64,000 nt of DNA from contig OZ026515.1 of NCBI GenBank assembly GCA_964019695.1, forward strand, positions 143,042,152 to 143,106,151, written 5' to 3'. Source of the stretch: Loripinus fragilis. Taxonomy: Eukaryota; Mollusca; Bivalvia; Lucinida; Lucinidae. Below are positions 55,425-64,000 of this stretch, in pieces. Every line of letters begins with the position of its first letter. Position 1 is the stretch's first letter. A program made the translations under genes and the position numbers. The notes beneath the pieces are model-generated. The model did no database searches. It saw nothing but the letters and a program-made list of their open reading frames with translations, and had not been told where the DNA came from.

Positions 55425-55765
55425 ACTGAGTATGATCAGGAATTACCACAATCACACACAGCAGACCAATCCGCGGCATCGTGATGGTGAGCAATCACAA
55501 GACACCAGGAAGACAAAACAAAGCTATCATCAGGCTCTCTCTCTTCCCTATCAAGATGACTGTAAAAAAGAAAGACAAATCACTGCACAACAAGACATGG
55601 AACAAACACAGAACCCCTACAATGGGAGCAATAATAAACAATGAATCAACACCAACATACATGTAACCCTCGCCTTAGAACGGACAGCAGCCTAAGCCAC
55701 TTGGGGCTTAATACATTTTACTGGTGTCAAATCTTTGTCCTAGCTTCTTTTGTTGTAAAATACAA
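55425..55765 (-). mobile_element. Penelope F2 tail (minus)
   Basis: Plus-strand GAGTATGATCAGGAATTACCAC, AACCCCTACAATGGGAGCAATA, CGCCTTAGAACGGACAGCAGCC and TTTTACTGGTGTCAAATC. It stands directly after the right end of the GTAAC element. Plus-strand frames are incidental. Confidence 0.75.
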
Positions 55766-55999
55766 AAAATGTTTTGAACACATATCGGCTTCCCACCTAT
55801 TGCAAAGTATAATCACAGAAAAAATCAATATAATCAAATAAAACTAAGGTATTTTTTAGACAAACATGTAAATTACAAATACATTAGTCCCATTGATCCA
55901 ACCCCTTAGTTCACCTTGGGTATCATACAGATCATAATTCAAAGCCTATAAACTATTTTAATGCTTTGTTCGATAAAAAGACAATGTATACTTAAGGTA

Positions 56000-56230
56000 C
56001 AATTTCAATATCTGACCTTTCAACCCAACACAGAGCACAGCGGTGTGTGTAAGGTCAAAGTGTTTGCCTTTATGTTGGTCTATGCTTATCTCCTTTTAAT
56101 TTGATACGCAACACGACCACGTTCAGAAAAAAATGAATTTCTACCCGACCCCACGGGTTGGGTTAAGGGTGTGCGTAAGAAAAACATTGCTTGCATCAAA
56201 ACTTTGGTGTATTTTGACAGGCCGGACAGG
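56000..56230 (+). repeat. Diverged units of the 39970-40600 minisatellite
   Basis: GACCTTTCAACCCAACAC.GAG, GTGTGTAAGGTCAAAGTG, CCTTTTAATTTGATACGCAACACGACCACG and GGGTTAAGGGTGTGCGTAAG follow the same order as at 40 kb. Confidence 0.6.
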
Positions 56231-56339
56231 TGAATATGAAACTGACGTCAAAGGAAATCGATATTGATCCTTACTTATGGAACGAATATCACACAAACAA
56301 ACAGGTTTCATAGCATTGATGGTGTTCTCCAATTAAAAC

Positions 56340-56700
56340 GTAAGTGAGTATGATCAGGAAATACCACAATCACACCCTGCAGACCAACCCACGGCGCCGT
56401 GAGGAAGAGCCACAGAGCAATTACAGAAACAAGTCATCTGTAAGACAACAAAAGCAAAACAACCTGCTATCTCTCTTCCGCTTCAAGATTGCAAAACTAG
56501 AAAATACACAAAGTAATGCATTCCAAAACAAAGACAAACACAGAACCCCAATAAACAATGGGAAGTACATTACACAATAGATCAACATAAACAGAACCAC
56601 CTTCTTAAAACGGACAGTAGATTAAGCTACCGGGGTGGCTTAAATGCATTTTACTGGCGCCAAATCTTCGACCTGTTATCAAAATCAAAGTAAGAAAAGA
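56340..56700 (-). mobile_element. Penelope F2 tail (minus)
   Basis: Plus-strand TGAGTATGATCAGGAAATACC, CACGGCGCCGTGAGGAAGAGCC, TTAAAACGGACAGTAG and TTTTACTGGCGCCAAATCTTCG: a complete terminal half of the tail in reverse. Confidence 0.75.
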
Positions 56701-56839
56701 GGTAAAGATCCGGAAAGTCTTGCTCCCATAAAGAAGTTAACAATACCAAGATTAGTCTGCTGTCAATCGTTACGTGTTTACACTTTGTCAAGCAACAGTT
56801 GAACATGAATATAGAAGGGTCGTTTTATGGACTTATTTC

Positions 56840-57005
56840 CTGTGCGTACTCAAATGGATAGAATCGGACAAAACTCTGTCAGTGTTTGTTAGTAACATAG
56901 TGCATGAAATACAGAGCGGTGTAGACATTGTATTCTGATATGTCTCCACGAAGGAAAATTTAGCTGATATGAAGTTGAATTGAGCATGAACAAGTTTTAT
57001 AACCT
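56840..57005 (-). repeat. Unclassified dispersed repeat (ATCGGACAAAACTCTG ... CTCGGGGCCTG)
   Basis: Moderately GC-biased block ending GAGCATGAACAAGTTTTATAACCTCGG, sharply different from the F2 tails on both sides. I associate this wording with dispersed bivalve repeats, from memory and without certainty. Confidence 0.35.
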
Positions 57006-57205
57006 CGGGGCCTGGTGTCTCGTGATTGTTGTGTGGCTCTTCCTCGCGGTGCCATGGGTTTGTCTGCAGTTTGTGATTGTGGTATCTCCTGATCATACTC
57101 GCTTACTATTCTAGATGTATTTTACCGGCGCCAAATCTTCGCCAAAATTCTGCTGTAGTTGTTTAAACGCACCATTAATTAGCTCGCATGGAGGCTTCCT
57201 GTAGT
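57005..57205. mobile_element. Two opposed Penelope F2 tail fragments
   Basis: 57005-57112 is plus (GTGTCTCGTGATTGTTGTGTGG ... CTGATCATACTCGCTTACT). 57115-57205 is minus (TTTTACCGGCGCCAAATCTTCGCC ... TCGCATGGAGGCTTCC). Confidence 0.65.
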
Positions 57206-57289
57206 GTAGCCCTTCAAATGGAACACTGTTTTTCGAAAATAACATTTAATCTAAAATGCAGATTTTAAATCTAATTGAAGAAATATATT

Positions 57290-57555
57290 TAAAGTAAGAT
57301 AAACGGCAAATGTTAGGAACCAGTGCAATCAAGTACTACACCTGACTCAGGATATCACATGAGCAAATGACAAAATCACAATTAGATATCACAAAGAAGA
57401 GCCAAGAGGTCAGCCCTTTCCCAGCAGATGACTACAAGGCAGCAATGAACTGACGCGAAAGCATTACAAACACAAGACATAAATAACACAAATGATCCAC
57501 AAAAGAAGTACCACCTTGGAACGGCCAGTAAATATATTTTACTGGAGGGCTTAAA
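57290..57555 (-). mobile_element. Penelope F1 tail terminal part (minus)
   Basis: Plus-strand CAGTGCAATCAAGTACTACACC, GCCAAGAGGTCAGCCCTTTCCC, GATCCACAAAAGAAGTACCACC and CAGTAAATATATTTTACTG (the tail palindrome with a one-base gain). Confidence 0.75.
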
Positions 57556-57559
57556 ATTA

Positions 57560-58240
57560 GTAAGTGAGTATGATCAGGAAACACCACAATCACAAACGGC
57601 AGACTAACCCGTGGCACCGCGAGGAAGAGCCGCACAACAATTACGAGACACCAGGAAGACAAACTAAGCAAAGCAACCGGCTCTCTCTTCTCAATCAAGA
57701 TGGTTGCAAAACTAGAATGGACGTAAAGTAACGTTAAACAAAACATAGAACAATTACAGACTCCCACAATGAGAGTAACAATAAACACAAATCAACACAA
57801 TAGAACCACTCCCTTAGAACGGACAGAAGTCTAAGCTAGCTTAAACGCATTTTACTGGTCCCAAATCTTCGCCCTCGATTCTGATATTGTTGAAGTACAA
57901 GAAATGTTCAGCTCGCACGGGAGCCTTCTAACAATTGCAATGTATCACCATGGAGAAACACTCTAATCAAATTAACACACTATGATGAAACAATGAAAAG
58001 GACTTACGACTCACATATAGTCAGAGCTAAAGAAAACCTCAATTTGAGCCTAGGTGGGTCCAGCTACAGATAAGCATCAGACACCAACCCTACTATTAAA
58101 GCTTAACGTCAGAGCCTTCACCTTCACAGAGTCTGAGGCCTGACTCACCGTCGTGCAATTAAAAAGGGAATCATAGCTATAAACAACAATTTGTTTAAAA
58201 TCAGGCATGCTGACTGTCGCATGACATCCAAATTATCCAC
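57560..58240 (-). mobile_element. Penelope F2 tail, long copy (minus)
   Basis: Reversed F2 tail from the terminus (GAGTATGATCAGGAAACACC) to the RT end region (CATGCTGACTGTCGCATGACATCC near 58205), including GCACGGGAGCCTTC, TTACGACTCACATATAGTCAG and CAGCTACAGATAAGCATCAGAC. The 118-residue frame on the minus strand (57432-57788) lies inside the tails and has no domain. Confidence 0.75.
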
Positions 58241-58811
58241 CATTAATAACGTGTGATAGTCTTTTTGAATTGATAACTAAAATTAGGTTTTCCAACAAAA
58301 TTCGTTTGAATTTATAAACTATACTATGCACAATAAGTTTAGCAATTTCTTATGTTTCGCATCTTTATGTGCACATTTTTGTGCAACATCGAACAATTTC
58401 AATTGCAATGACGAGAATAGGATCTTAGGCAAACGAAACCACAAATTTACAGACGCCATCCTTTAAATAAGCATTTTGGGAGAGCAAGAATTGCAGGAGG
58501 GGTCAGTAAGAAAAATTCACATCCGTTGTAAGTAATGCTAAACTGATAAGTATGTGATTTTTCGTTTGGTGGTCTGACATCTTCCTCATGAATCATACGC
58601 ATATAAAACTATTGGTTATGTGACAGATTTGATAAAGATTTCATGCTGGAAAAATCAACTGCCATCAATCACGTCAAAACGTAGTCATCATTTGATTAAA
58701 CTTCCAATGTTAATCGGCGTTTCGATTCAACAAGGACTCAGTTTACAAAGATTTCAAAGGCTTAAAATGTAACTCATCTTAAGGTTGATTAAAACGTTAA
58801 GTTACTGTAAA
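58241..58811. other. Unassigned stretch
   Basis: No repeat shared with the rest of the window and no gene was recognised. Confidence 0.4.
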
Positions 58812-59261
58812 ATGGTGCGACGCATTTGCGAGATAACGGTGACGTTAGATTTTATCAATCGGCGCGTGCTCTGTAGCCATGAAGATGTTTCATTCAATAT
58901 TATTTGTCTGAATGTGTTGGAAGGCAACATACAGTTTTACTTGTCAAAGTGGTTCAGGAAAAACCGACTAGAAACGTCGTTTAAAGGCGATGACGTAAAG
59001 GCTTTAATAAAAACGTCAAATTGTGAAAAATTGGTCCTTTATTTCTCCGAGAAAAATCAGAAAATTGCAGCATTTGCTATGCTTATTTGGTTTTCATTGA
59101 CCATACAATCGCTTAAAAATGTTTTTTGGCTTACCCTTATGATCAGAAATACCCAAGATACCCGTCACTTTAGCACGGCCACTGAGTTCGGTAATTTCGT
59201 TTTTTTAAAATGGAAATTCTTGTCAGATGATCGGCGCTTGTATCTTCATGACAGCAAATGA
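58812..59261 (+). CDS. Hypothetical protein, 149 residues (orphan)
   Basis: The longest frame in the window that is not explained by a lipase or a repeat. The frame is open from 58785, and the first ATG is at 58812. The protein starts MVRRICEITVTLDF, is basic in its first half (SKWFRKNRLET), has a hydrophobic stretch about 85-110 (IAAFAMLIWFSLTI ... FWLTLMI) that could be one membrane segment, and ends RRLYLHDSK. No signal peptide, domain or second copy was seen. Codon use looks unbiased and the surrounding DNA lacks recognised promoter or splice signals. It could be an exon of a larger gene, a fragment of an unknown element, or chance. A random 150-codon frame is unusual but possible in this composition. 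Confidence 0.3.
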   Translation: MVRRICEITVTLDFINRRVLCSHEDVSFNIICLNVLEGNIQFYLSKWFRKNRLETSFKGDDVKALIKTSNCEKLVLYFSEKNQKIAAFAMLIWFSLTIQSLKNVFWLTLMIRNTQDTRHFSTATEFGNFVFLKWKFLSDDRRLYLHDSK

Positions 59262-60384
59262 AACTTGAGATCTGATATGGATGGGCTTATCCATACAAAA
59301 CAATTGCTAGACTTATTGTGCATAGTATAAATCACAATAAAATAGGTTCTGTTATGCCTTGTTGCAGAAGAGATTTTAACCAAATGTTGTACTGAGTGTA
59401 TGTGGTAGAATTTAGAAAATGCTTTAAACCTGTTTCATGGCGCCATCCTCACCCTGAGTTCAGATGTGGACCAAGACACATAGATGTTTGGTTTGCATGA
59501 AATACCCCTAACTTATACATGAATCATCTCCAAGAACATTTAAATCAAGATATAAATTTGAATAAAAAAAAACCCTAATCAAAATTATTTTTTTTGAAGT
59601 TTGCATACGTTTTCGTAAATGCTATGATGGTTGGAATTTTAACATTTTAACATTCTTAATGTTTTATGCCTTATTAAATTCCCTTCTAGTACCTTGAGCA
59701 AAAAGGACCACTGACTATCAGTTGAACATTAAGTAATGTATATACTAACATAAAAGCTTGAGTGGTTTTAAATGTAGCAGCATATTGGTGTGCGTTGCTG
59801 TTTATCAGCCTACTCGACAATAGTTCAGTTATTTCCAACCGTGTTGACCAAAATGATTTGAAGCACTTATGCCTACTGCCAAAAAGCCCTCTCATTTGGA
59901 AGCCATTGGCTTAGCTGTTCCTAGAATAAGTCTGCTTCAGTATTGATCGCATCACTCCCATATGCTTGATGTAAGGGCACATGTACAAAACATAAAGGCA
60001 GTTAACCAGACGGAAACGACTTAATGATTGTGTTTGGTGGATATTAAACGCAAAATTACCCATTATTCGTAGACATATATAAGCAGCCTGGATTTTTTTG
60101 TAAACCATATCATTTGAAGAAAATCGTCTGCGTGTGATCTGCTATAGACATTTTATAGATGACCAAATACTGCGGATTTCTGCACTGACAGTACAAGGGT
60201 ACTAAAAGAACAAAAAAATATTTATTTTTACAAGATATCAGAGCAGTAAGATTGATATCATTCTCCGCCGAAATGTAAATCTAGTAAGGATTTTGCTATT
60301 CCTATGCCCATGCAAACTTTCAGTATGAAGTAACTTTTTGCTAAATTTTAAAAAACGAAAAACTGTGTTCCATTGAAAGTGCTA
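59262..60384 (-). other. Stretch with one Penelope F1 tail fragment, otherwise unassigned
   Basis: About 59420-59575 is a reversed F1 tail piece (AACCTGTTTCATGGCGCC, GTTCAGATGTGGACCAAGACAC, AGATGTTTGGTTTGCATGAA). The remainder to 60384 shows no element or gene. Minus frames at 59686-60108 have no motif. Confidence 0.5.
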
Positions 60385-60650
60385 TACTTCAGTAATGCAA
60401 TGTATCACCACAGAGAAACAATCGAATCAAACTAACACGCTATGACGAAACAAAGAAACGGGCTCGTGACTCACAGATAGTCAGAGACAAGAAAAAATCA
60501 AGTTGAGCTACGGTGGGCCCAGCCAAAGACAAGCATCAGGCACAGACCAACAGATTAAAACTTTAAGTCAAGGCCGTCATTGAGTCTGATGCCTGACCAA
60601 ACTTCGTGTAGTTAAAGAGGAAATCATTGCTATATAAAACCAGGCATACA
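60385..60650 (-). mobile_element. Penelope F2 tail fragment (minus)
   Basis: Plus-strand CGCTATGACGAAACAAAGAAACGG, CTCGTGACTCACAGATAGTCAG and GGTGGGCCCAGCCAAAGACAAG, up to the RT end region. Confidence 0.7.
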
Positions 60651-60727
60651 TAACACGTGTTGCTGAGGCAGTGCTAATTTCAAGAACAGGTCCAAATTAC
60701 TTCAGACTCATGTATTTCAAAGTATGA

Positions 60728-61125
60728 AAGAGGGCAAAGATCAGGAAGCGATATAATCAAACACCGCATCTGACCCAGGGTACCAATCGGAAAGTGACAA
60801 CGTCACAATTAGACATCACAAATGAGAGCCAAGCGGTCAGCTCTTTTCTAGCAGGTGATCACAAGGCATCAATAAACAGACGTGCATGAAAGCATAACAA
60901 AACAAGGCAGAAATAACATAAATGATCTACAAAAGAAGCACAAAAGAAGCACCGCATTGGAACGGTCAGTAATAATTTTACTGGAGGGCTTAAACTGGTT
61001 TAACGGTGCACCTACCTCACCCTTAGTTCAGATGTTGATCAAGACAAATAGATGTTTGGTTTGCATGAAAGACCCCTAGCTTATCAATGCATCATCTCCT
61101 AGAACATATAAATCAAGACATAAAA
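60728..61125 (-). mobile_element. Penelope F1 tail (minus)
   Basis: Reversed terminal 400 bases of the F1 tail: GCAAAGATCAGGAAGCGATA, GCCAAGCGGTCAGCTCTTTTC, a small duplication ACAAAAGAAGCACAAAAGAAGC, CAGTAATAATTTTACTGG and TTCAGATGTTGATCAAGACA. It abuts the BEL/Pao remnant at about 61125. Confidence 0.75.
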
Positions 61126-61337
61126 AGGAGATCTGGTGAAGGACAAAGGAAAGTATTGACAATGCACGTTTATCATATGCCAAGTCACAAGTACGATCCA
61201 CCTTGATTGACAACAGGACATGTCTGTGGATGAATTTCTCCTTGGGTTTAGAAGAATTATATCACAAAGAGGCTTACCGACCGAAATTATAAGTGATGAT
61301 ACTAAGCAGTATGGGACTGCAAGTAAAACATTATAGC
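61125..61337 (+). pseudogene. BEL/Pao-type LTR retrotransposon integrase fragment, upstream piece
   Basis: A plus-strand frame with two early stops reads LVKDKGKY, IICQVTSTIHLD, then DMSVDEFLLGFRRIISQRG and LPTEIISDDTKQY. This is the RNase H-fold integrase core: the IHLD segment carries a conserved acidic region, and the SDD of IISDD occupies the place of the catalytic SDN of BEL/Pao and Gypsy integrases. I place it in BEL/Pao because of the FRR.I..RG.P..I.SD.. wording. It is cut at 61337 by Penelope tails and continues at 61940. The stops show it is dead. Confidence 0.75.
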
Positions 61338-61710
61338 ATTGATATGTTAGGGGTTTTTCATGCAAACCAAATATCTTTGTGTCTTGATCCTCATCTGAAT
61401 TAAGGGTGAGGTTGGCGCCGTGAAACCGGTTTAAGCCCTTAAGAAAAATATTTTGTCTGACAGTTCCAAGGTGGTACTTCTTTTGTGGATCTTTTATGTT
61501 TTTTTCTGTCTTGTGTTTGCTATGCCTTTGTGCGCGTCTGTTTATATGTGACTTGTGGTCACCTGCTGGGAAAGGGCTGACCTCTTGGCTCTCGTTTGTG
61601 GTGTCTAACTGTGAGTTTGTCACTTTCCCATTGGTATCTTGGGTCAGATGTGGGACTTGATTGACTGTATTGATTCCTGATCTTTGCTCCCTTACTTACT
61701 TTGCTATGGA
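61338..61710 (+). mobile_element. Penelope F1 tail inserted in the integrase remnant
   Basis: From TAGCATTGATATGTTAGGGG.TTTTTCATGC to GATTCCTGATCTTTGCTCCC, containing AAAATATTTTGTCTGACAG (palindrome damaged). 5'-truncated inside the tail, so it has no coding part. Confidence 0.8.
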
Positions 61711-61799
61711 GAAACGTTATAAAGTGGGATGAAGTACAAAGTCATACGATTATGTATCCAATGTTGGTGTGAAATGGGCATATATTGTCGAATTAGCTC

Positions 61800-61938
61800 C
61801 ATTGATGAGTGGCTTAGAAAGGACTAACCTCTTGGCTCGCTTGTGTATGGTATTTGTTTTACACCACACCGTGTGATGTCCTGGGTTAAGTGTGGTACCT
61901 GTTGTGTCGATCTTGATCTTTGCCTGCTTAGTTACTTT
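61800..61938 (+). mobile_element. Second, diverged Penelope tail in tandem with the first
   Basis: AAAGGACTAACCTCTTGGCTCG, GTCCTGGGTTAAGTGTGGTACC and TCGATCTTGATCTTTGCC follow the same order as the last 140 bases of F1 tails but with more substitutions than 61338-61710. Confidence 0.65.
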
Positions 61939-61939
61939 G

Positions 61940-62425
61940 TATGAGAGACTTGCTGGACATGTGAAGCGATCTTTACGTAAGACGTTGCATAAAAACTTGA
62001 TAAACTTCATTCAGTTGCAAACTATAATCAAGGAAGTGGAAGCTATGTTAAATTCAAGACCACTGGTCTAAGTAAATGCTGACATAGAATCAAATATAAC
62101 GTTGACTCCTAGACATTTCTGTCCTTATATCTAAACACAGGAAATCCAGAACCTGACTTAGATCAAAATTATTTTGGTAATAATCCAAATGAAGGCAATT
62201 GTGAAAAGAAGGAAGCTATTGCTGATCTGTAAAAGGGACAAAGAATGGTTATCAAACATTTTGGAAAGTGTGGCGCAATGATGGTCTTCTGAGTTTACAT
62301 GACTAGACTCAATCAACATTGAAAGCACATATTTCGCCAAATGAAGGTGACCTAATACTTATCAAGAACGAACTTCTTGGATGCTGGAGGCTTGGAAAAG
62401 TTATTATCTCCACGCTTTAAAAAAA
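61940..62425 (+). pseudogene. BEL/Pao-type integrase fragment, downstream piece
   Basis: Plus-strand segments in shifting frames: YERLAGHVKRSLRKTLH and IIKEVEAMLNSRPL (61940-62070; the EVEA..NSRPL segment follows the integrase core), then NITLTPRHF (about 62095-62125). After frameshifts and stops come WKVWRNDGLLSLH (about 62260-62300) and SPNEGDLILIKN..LGCWRLGKVI (about 62335-62405). The order matches the C-terminal half of BEL/Pao pol. It continues 61125-61337 after the inserted tails. No LTR is seen. Confidence 0.75.
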
Positions 62426-62439
62426 GCAAATGGGATATT

Positions 62440-62603
62440 GCTTTAACCTCCGACCGTCCGCTGTCTGTCCTTCCGTCCGTCCGACCGTCGATCTGTCTGT
62501 TATGCTATCTCCTCCTAAACCATTGGATGAAATCATGTGAGTTACTCACATGAACGGGGCGCACAACAGCAAAATATTTTTGACCCAGCTCCTTGGGCCC
62601 CTA
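62440..62603 (+). repeat. CCGTCC-rich repeat edge
   Basis: CCGTCCGCTGTCTGTCC..CCGTCCGTCCGACCGTCG, then CTATCTCCTCCTAAACCATTGG, the same wording as 36480-36550. It runs up to the MITE at 62604. Confidence 0.6.
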
Positions 62604-62956
62604 GGGGGGTACTCTCATTTTTTCTTCATACGTAGGCTCGGGCCCAGCATCTACAGTTCACCCCCCGAAAAATATCAAAAATTTCAAGCACCCCAAACAA
62701 ATATTTGAAATTTTAGCGACCCCCAAAAGTACCCCGCATTCTGTACCCTGACCTTAAGGAAAGATCCTAAAATACATAGAAATGACCCCTAAATATAGTC
62801 CAATTTTGTGTTGACCCCAAAAATATATCAACTAAAACTTCATATCCTAAATAATATTCATTTTCTGAAACCCCAAAAAATATTGAAATTCAAAATTTTG
62901 AACTAAAAAAATGACCCGAGCCTTCGTATGTATAAACATATATCAGAGTACCCCCC
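62604..62956. mobile_element. MITE with GGGGGGTACTCT termini
   Basis: Left GGGGGGTACTCTCATTTTT ... ATACGTAGGCTCGGG. Right, inverted, GGGGGGTACTCTGATATAT ... ATACGAAGGCTCGGG. The interior is rich in ACCCC and AAATAT words and has no coding frame. The flanks CTTGGGCCCCTA and CTGGGGCCCTGG suggest it sits in a GGGCCC-containing site. Confidence 0.75.
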
Positions 62957-62975
62957 TGGGCTGGGGCCCTGGGGA

Positions 62976-63060
62976 GGTGTCAAAGGTCAAATATCATTAA
63001 ATTTCAATAACAAAGTGGGGGTGTCAAAGGTCAAATATCATTAAATTTCAATAACAAAGT
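62976..63060 (+). repeat. 44-bp tandem duplication
   Basis: GGTGTCAAAGGTCAAATATC ... ATAACAAAGT occurs at 62976-63016 and again, identically, at 63020-63060. Confidence 0.9.
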
Positions 63061-64000
63061 CAAGTTCAAAGATTTTTATACCAATCTTTGTGAGTGTTCT
63101 AACAAACAGAATATATACTTAAAGCCATTAAAAACGCAACTGGTACAAGTGTTATTTTTCCAATAAATATCAGCTTGATACACTTCGTCTTTTTACTAAC
63201 AAGCGCCCCTAACGTAGGAGAACGTTTTACCAAAACTTGAGCTCAATTGCACACTTCTGCCAAAAAGCATTGGTGAAAAATGACAAATTCATAAAAAATT
63301 TTGGTAACCATCTTAAATCTTGAAATTTTATTCAATTTTAGCGTGAATGTACTGCATTTCACTCAATTAAAAAAAATACGGAATACAACACACAATTAAC
63401 TTTGCGGGAAGGACCTAAATTTTGTGTTTTAAATTCCATTTCCCGAATTTTCCCCAAATTTTGAGAAATCACTAAAGCTTCAATTAAATTGAATCATTTA
63501 AAAATTGGTATACTTAAATTGTTAAGTCATAACCTATCCTTATCATTTATCGCAATATTTACCATCGAAAGTGTCGCATTTTCGTTAACTTCCAGTTTTC
63601 ATGCTGAAATTTTGATGACCATTTTGAAGGTCAAAACTTCAAGACAAAAAAAATCTATTGCGTGTGCATAGAAAGTAGAGCAATATTGAAATTTTCCGAA
63701 AGTTTGAACCCAAAATAGCCATTCATAGTGAAGATCTGATATCCAGATTTATAAGGAGATTTTGCAGTTTTTGTGTCGAAGTTAGGGTTGTGTCCCATTA
63801 TCAAAAATACAGCCTGGCTTATCTGGACTGCTTTATCTGCACCAAAAGAGTATTGGCTTGATATCGCGACCATGGGTTTATGCTTTTATTCTATTAGAAT
63901 GATAAAAAAGCATTAAGTCTCGAGTAAGATTATTCTGTAAAAGTTGCGTTTTTACTGACGTTAAGTATATAAAACATATTGAACGGACTTTTTGTTCTGA
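63061..64000. other. Unassigned AT-rich stretch
   Basis: No gene or shared repeat was recognised. Short frames at 63489-63873 have no motif. Confidence 0.45.

Noticed and set aside
57432..57788. 118-codon minus-strand frame
   Set aside because: It spans the junction of F1 and F2 tails, both non-coding in every other copy.

Overview
This is eukaryotic, AT-rich nuclear DNA, most likely from a bivalve mollusc. I infer this from the pancreatic-lipase-family genes, the dense load of Penelope-like retroelement tails, tRNA-derived SINEs, and the hairpin repeats built around GATCAGNCTGCGC or GATCTGGGTCCA cores, all of which I associate with bivalve genomes. No prokaryotic gene organisation, CRISPR array or rRNA is visible. 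Only two host genes are convincing: a pair of secreted lipases in the same orientation (25601-26680 and 47729-48754), each with its whole coding sequence in one exon behind a 3' splice-site-like tract. The rest is mostly transposable-element debris.

Layout. 1-6.3 kb: mostly unassigned, with one LINE 3' fragment (4639-5139, minus). 6.3-8.8 kb: a Mutator-like element with long inverted termini, a 9-bp target duplication and an internal minisatellite. 9.5-11.1 kb: a SINE, a minisatellite and a LINE reverse-transcriptase fragment. 11.3-12.7, 16.3-18.2, 22.5-23.4 and 50.5-55.4 kb: copies of an unnamed repeat built of roughly 1.1-kb units carrying GTAACATATGTTAC-like palindromes. In its best copy, opposed arrays flank a core with a decayed reading frame. 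12.7-16.0, 18.3-19.1, 32.1-35.3 and 45.0-46.0 kb: Penelope-like copies, of which 32.1-35.3 is the longest (reverse transcriptase motifs kept, broken by two TGA stops and one frameshift). Many tail-only copies of two related families (F1, F2) are scattered on both strands. 20.2-21.8 kb: a GC-rich inverted-repeat element with ACCGG-type subterminal arrays. 31.4-35.7 kb: TA-flanked mariner-type termini enclosing the long Penelope copy. 41.35-44.28 kb: at least four elements nested inside one another. 45.97-47.10 kb: a long foldback element with a tRNA-like head in each arm. 61.1-62.4 kb: a BEL/Pao-type integrase remnant split by two Penelope tails.

How the parts relate. The two lipase genes look like a tandem segmental duplication with a period of about 22-25 kb. 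Besides the coding sequences, an exon-like island ending in a GT donor (19878-20060 and 44469-44640) and the 3' end of the putative 5' intron (25200-25325 and 47195-47325) are shared. Each intron end then received a different small DNA transposon at nearly the same place. Everything else between the paralogues is later insertion.

All homology statements come from reading the sequence by eye. No database search or alignment program was used, and boundaries marked approximate may move by tens of bases.
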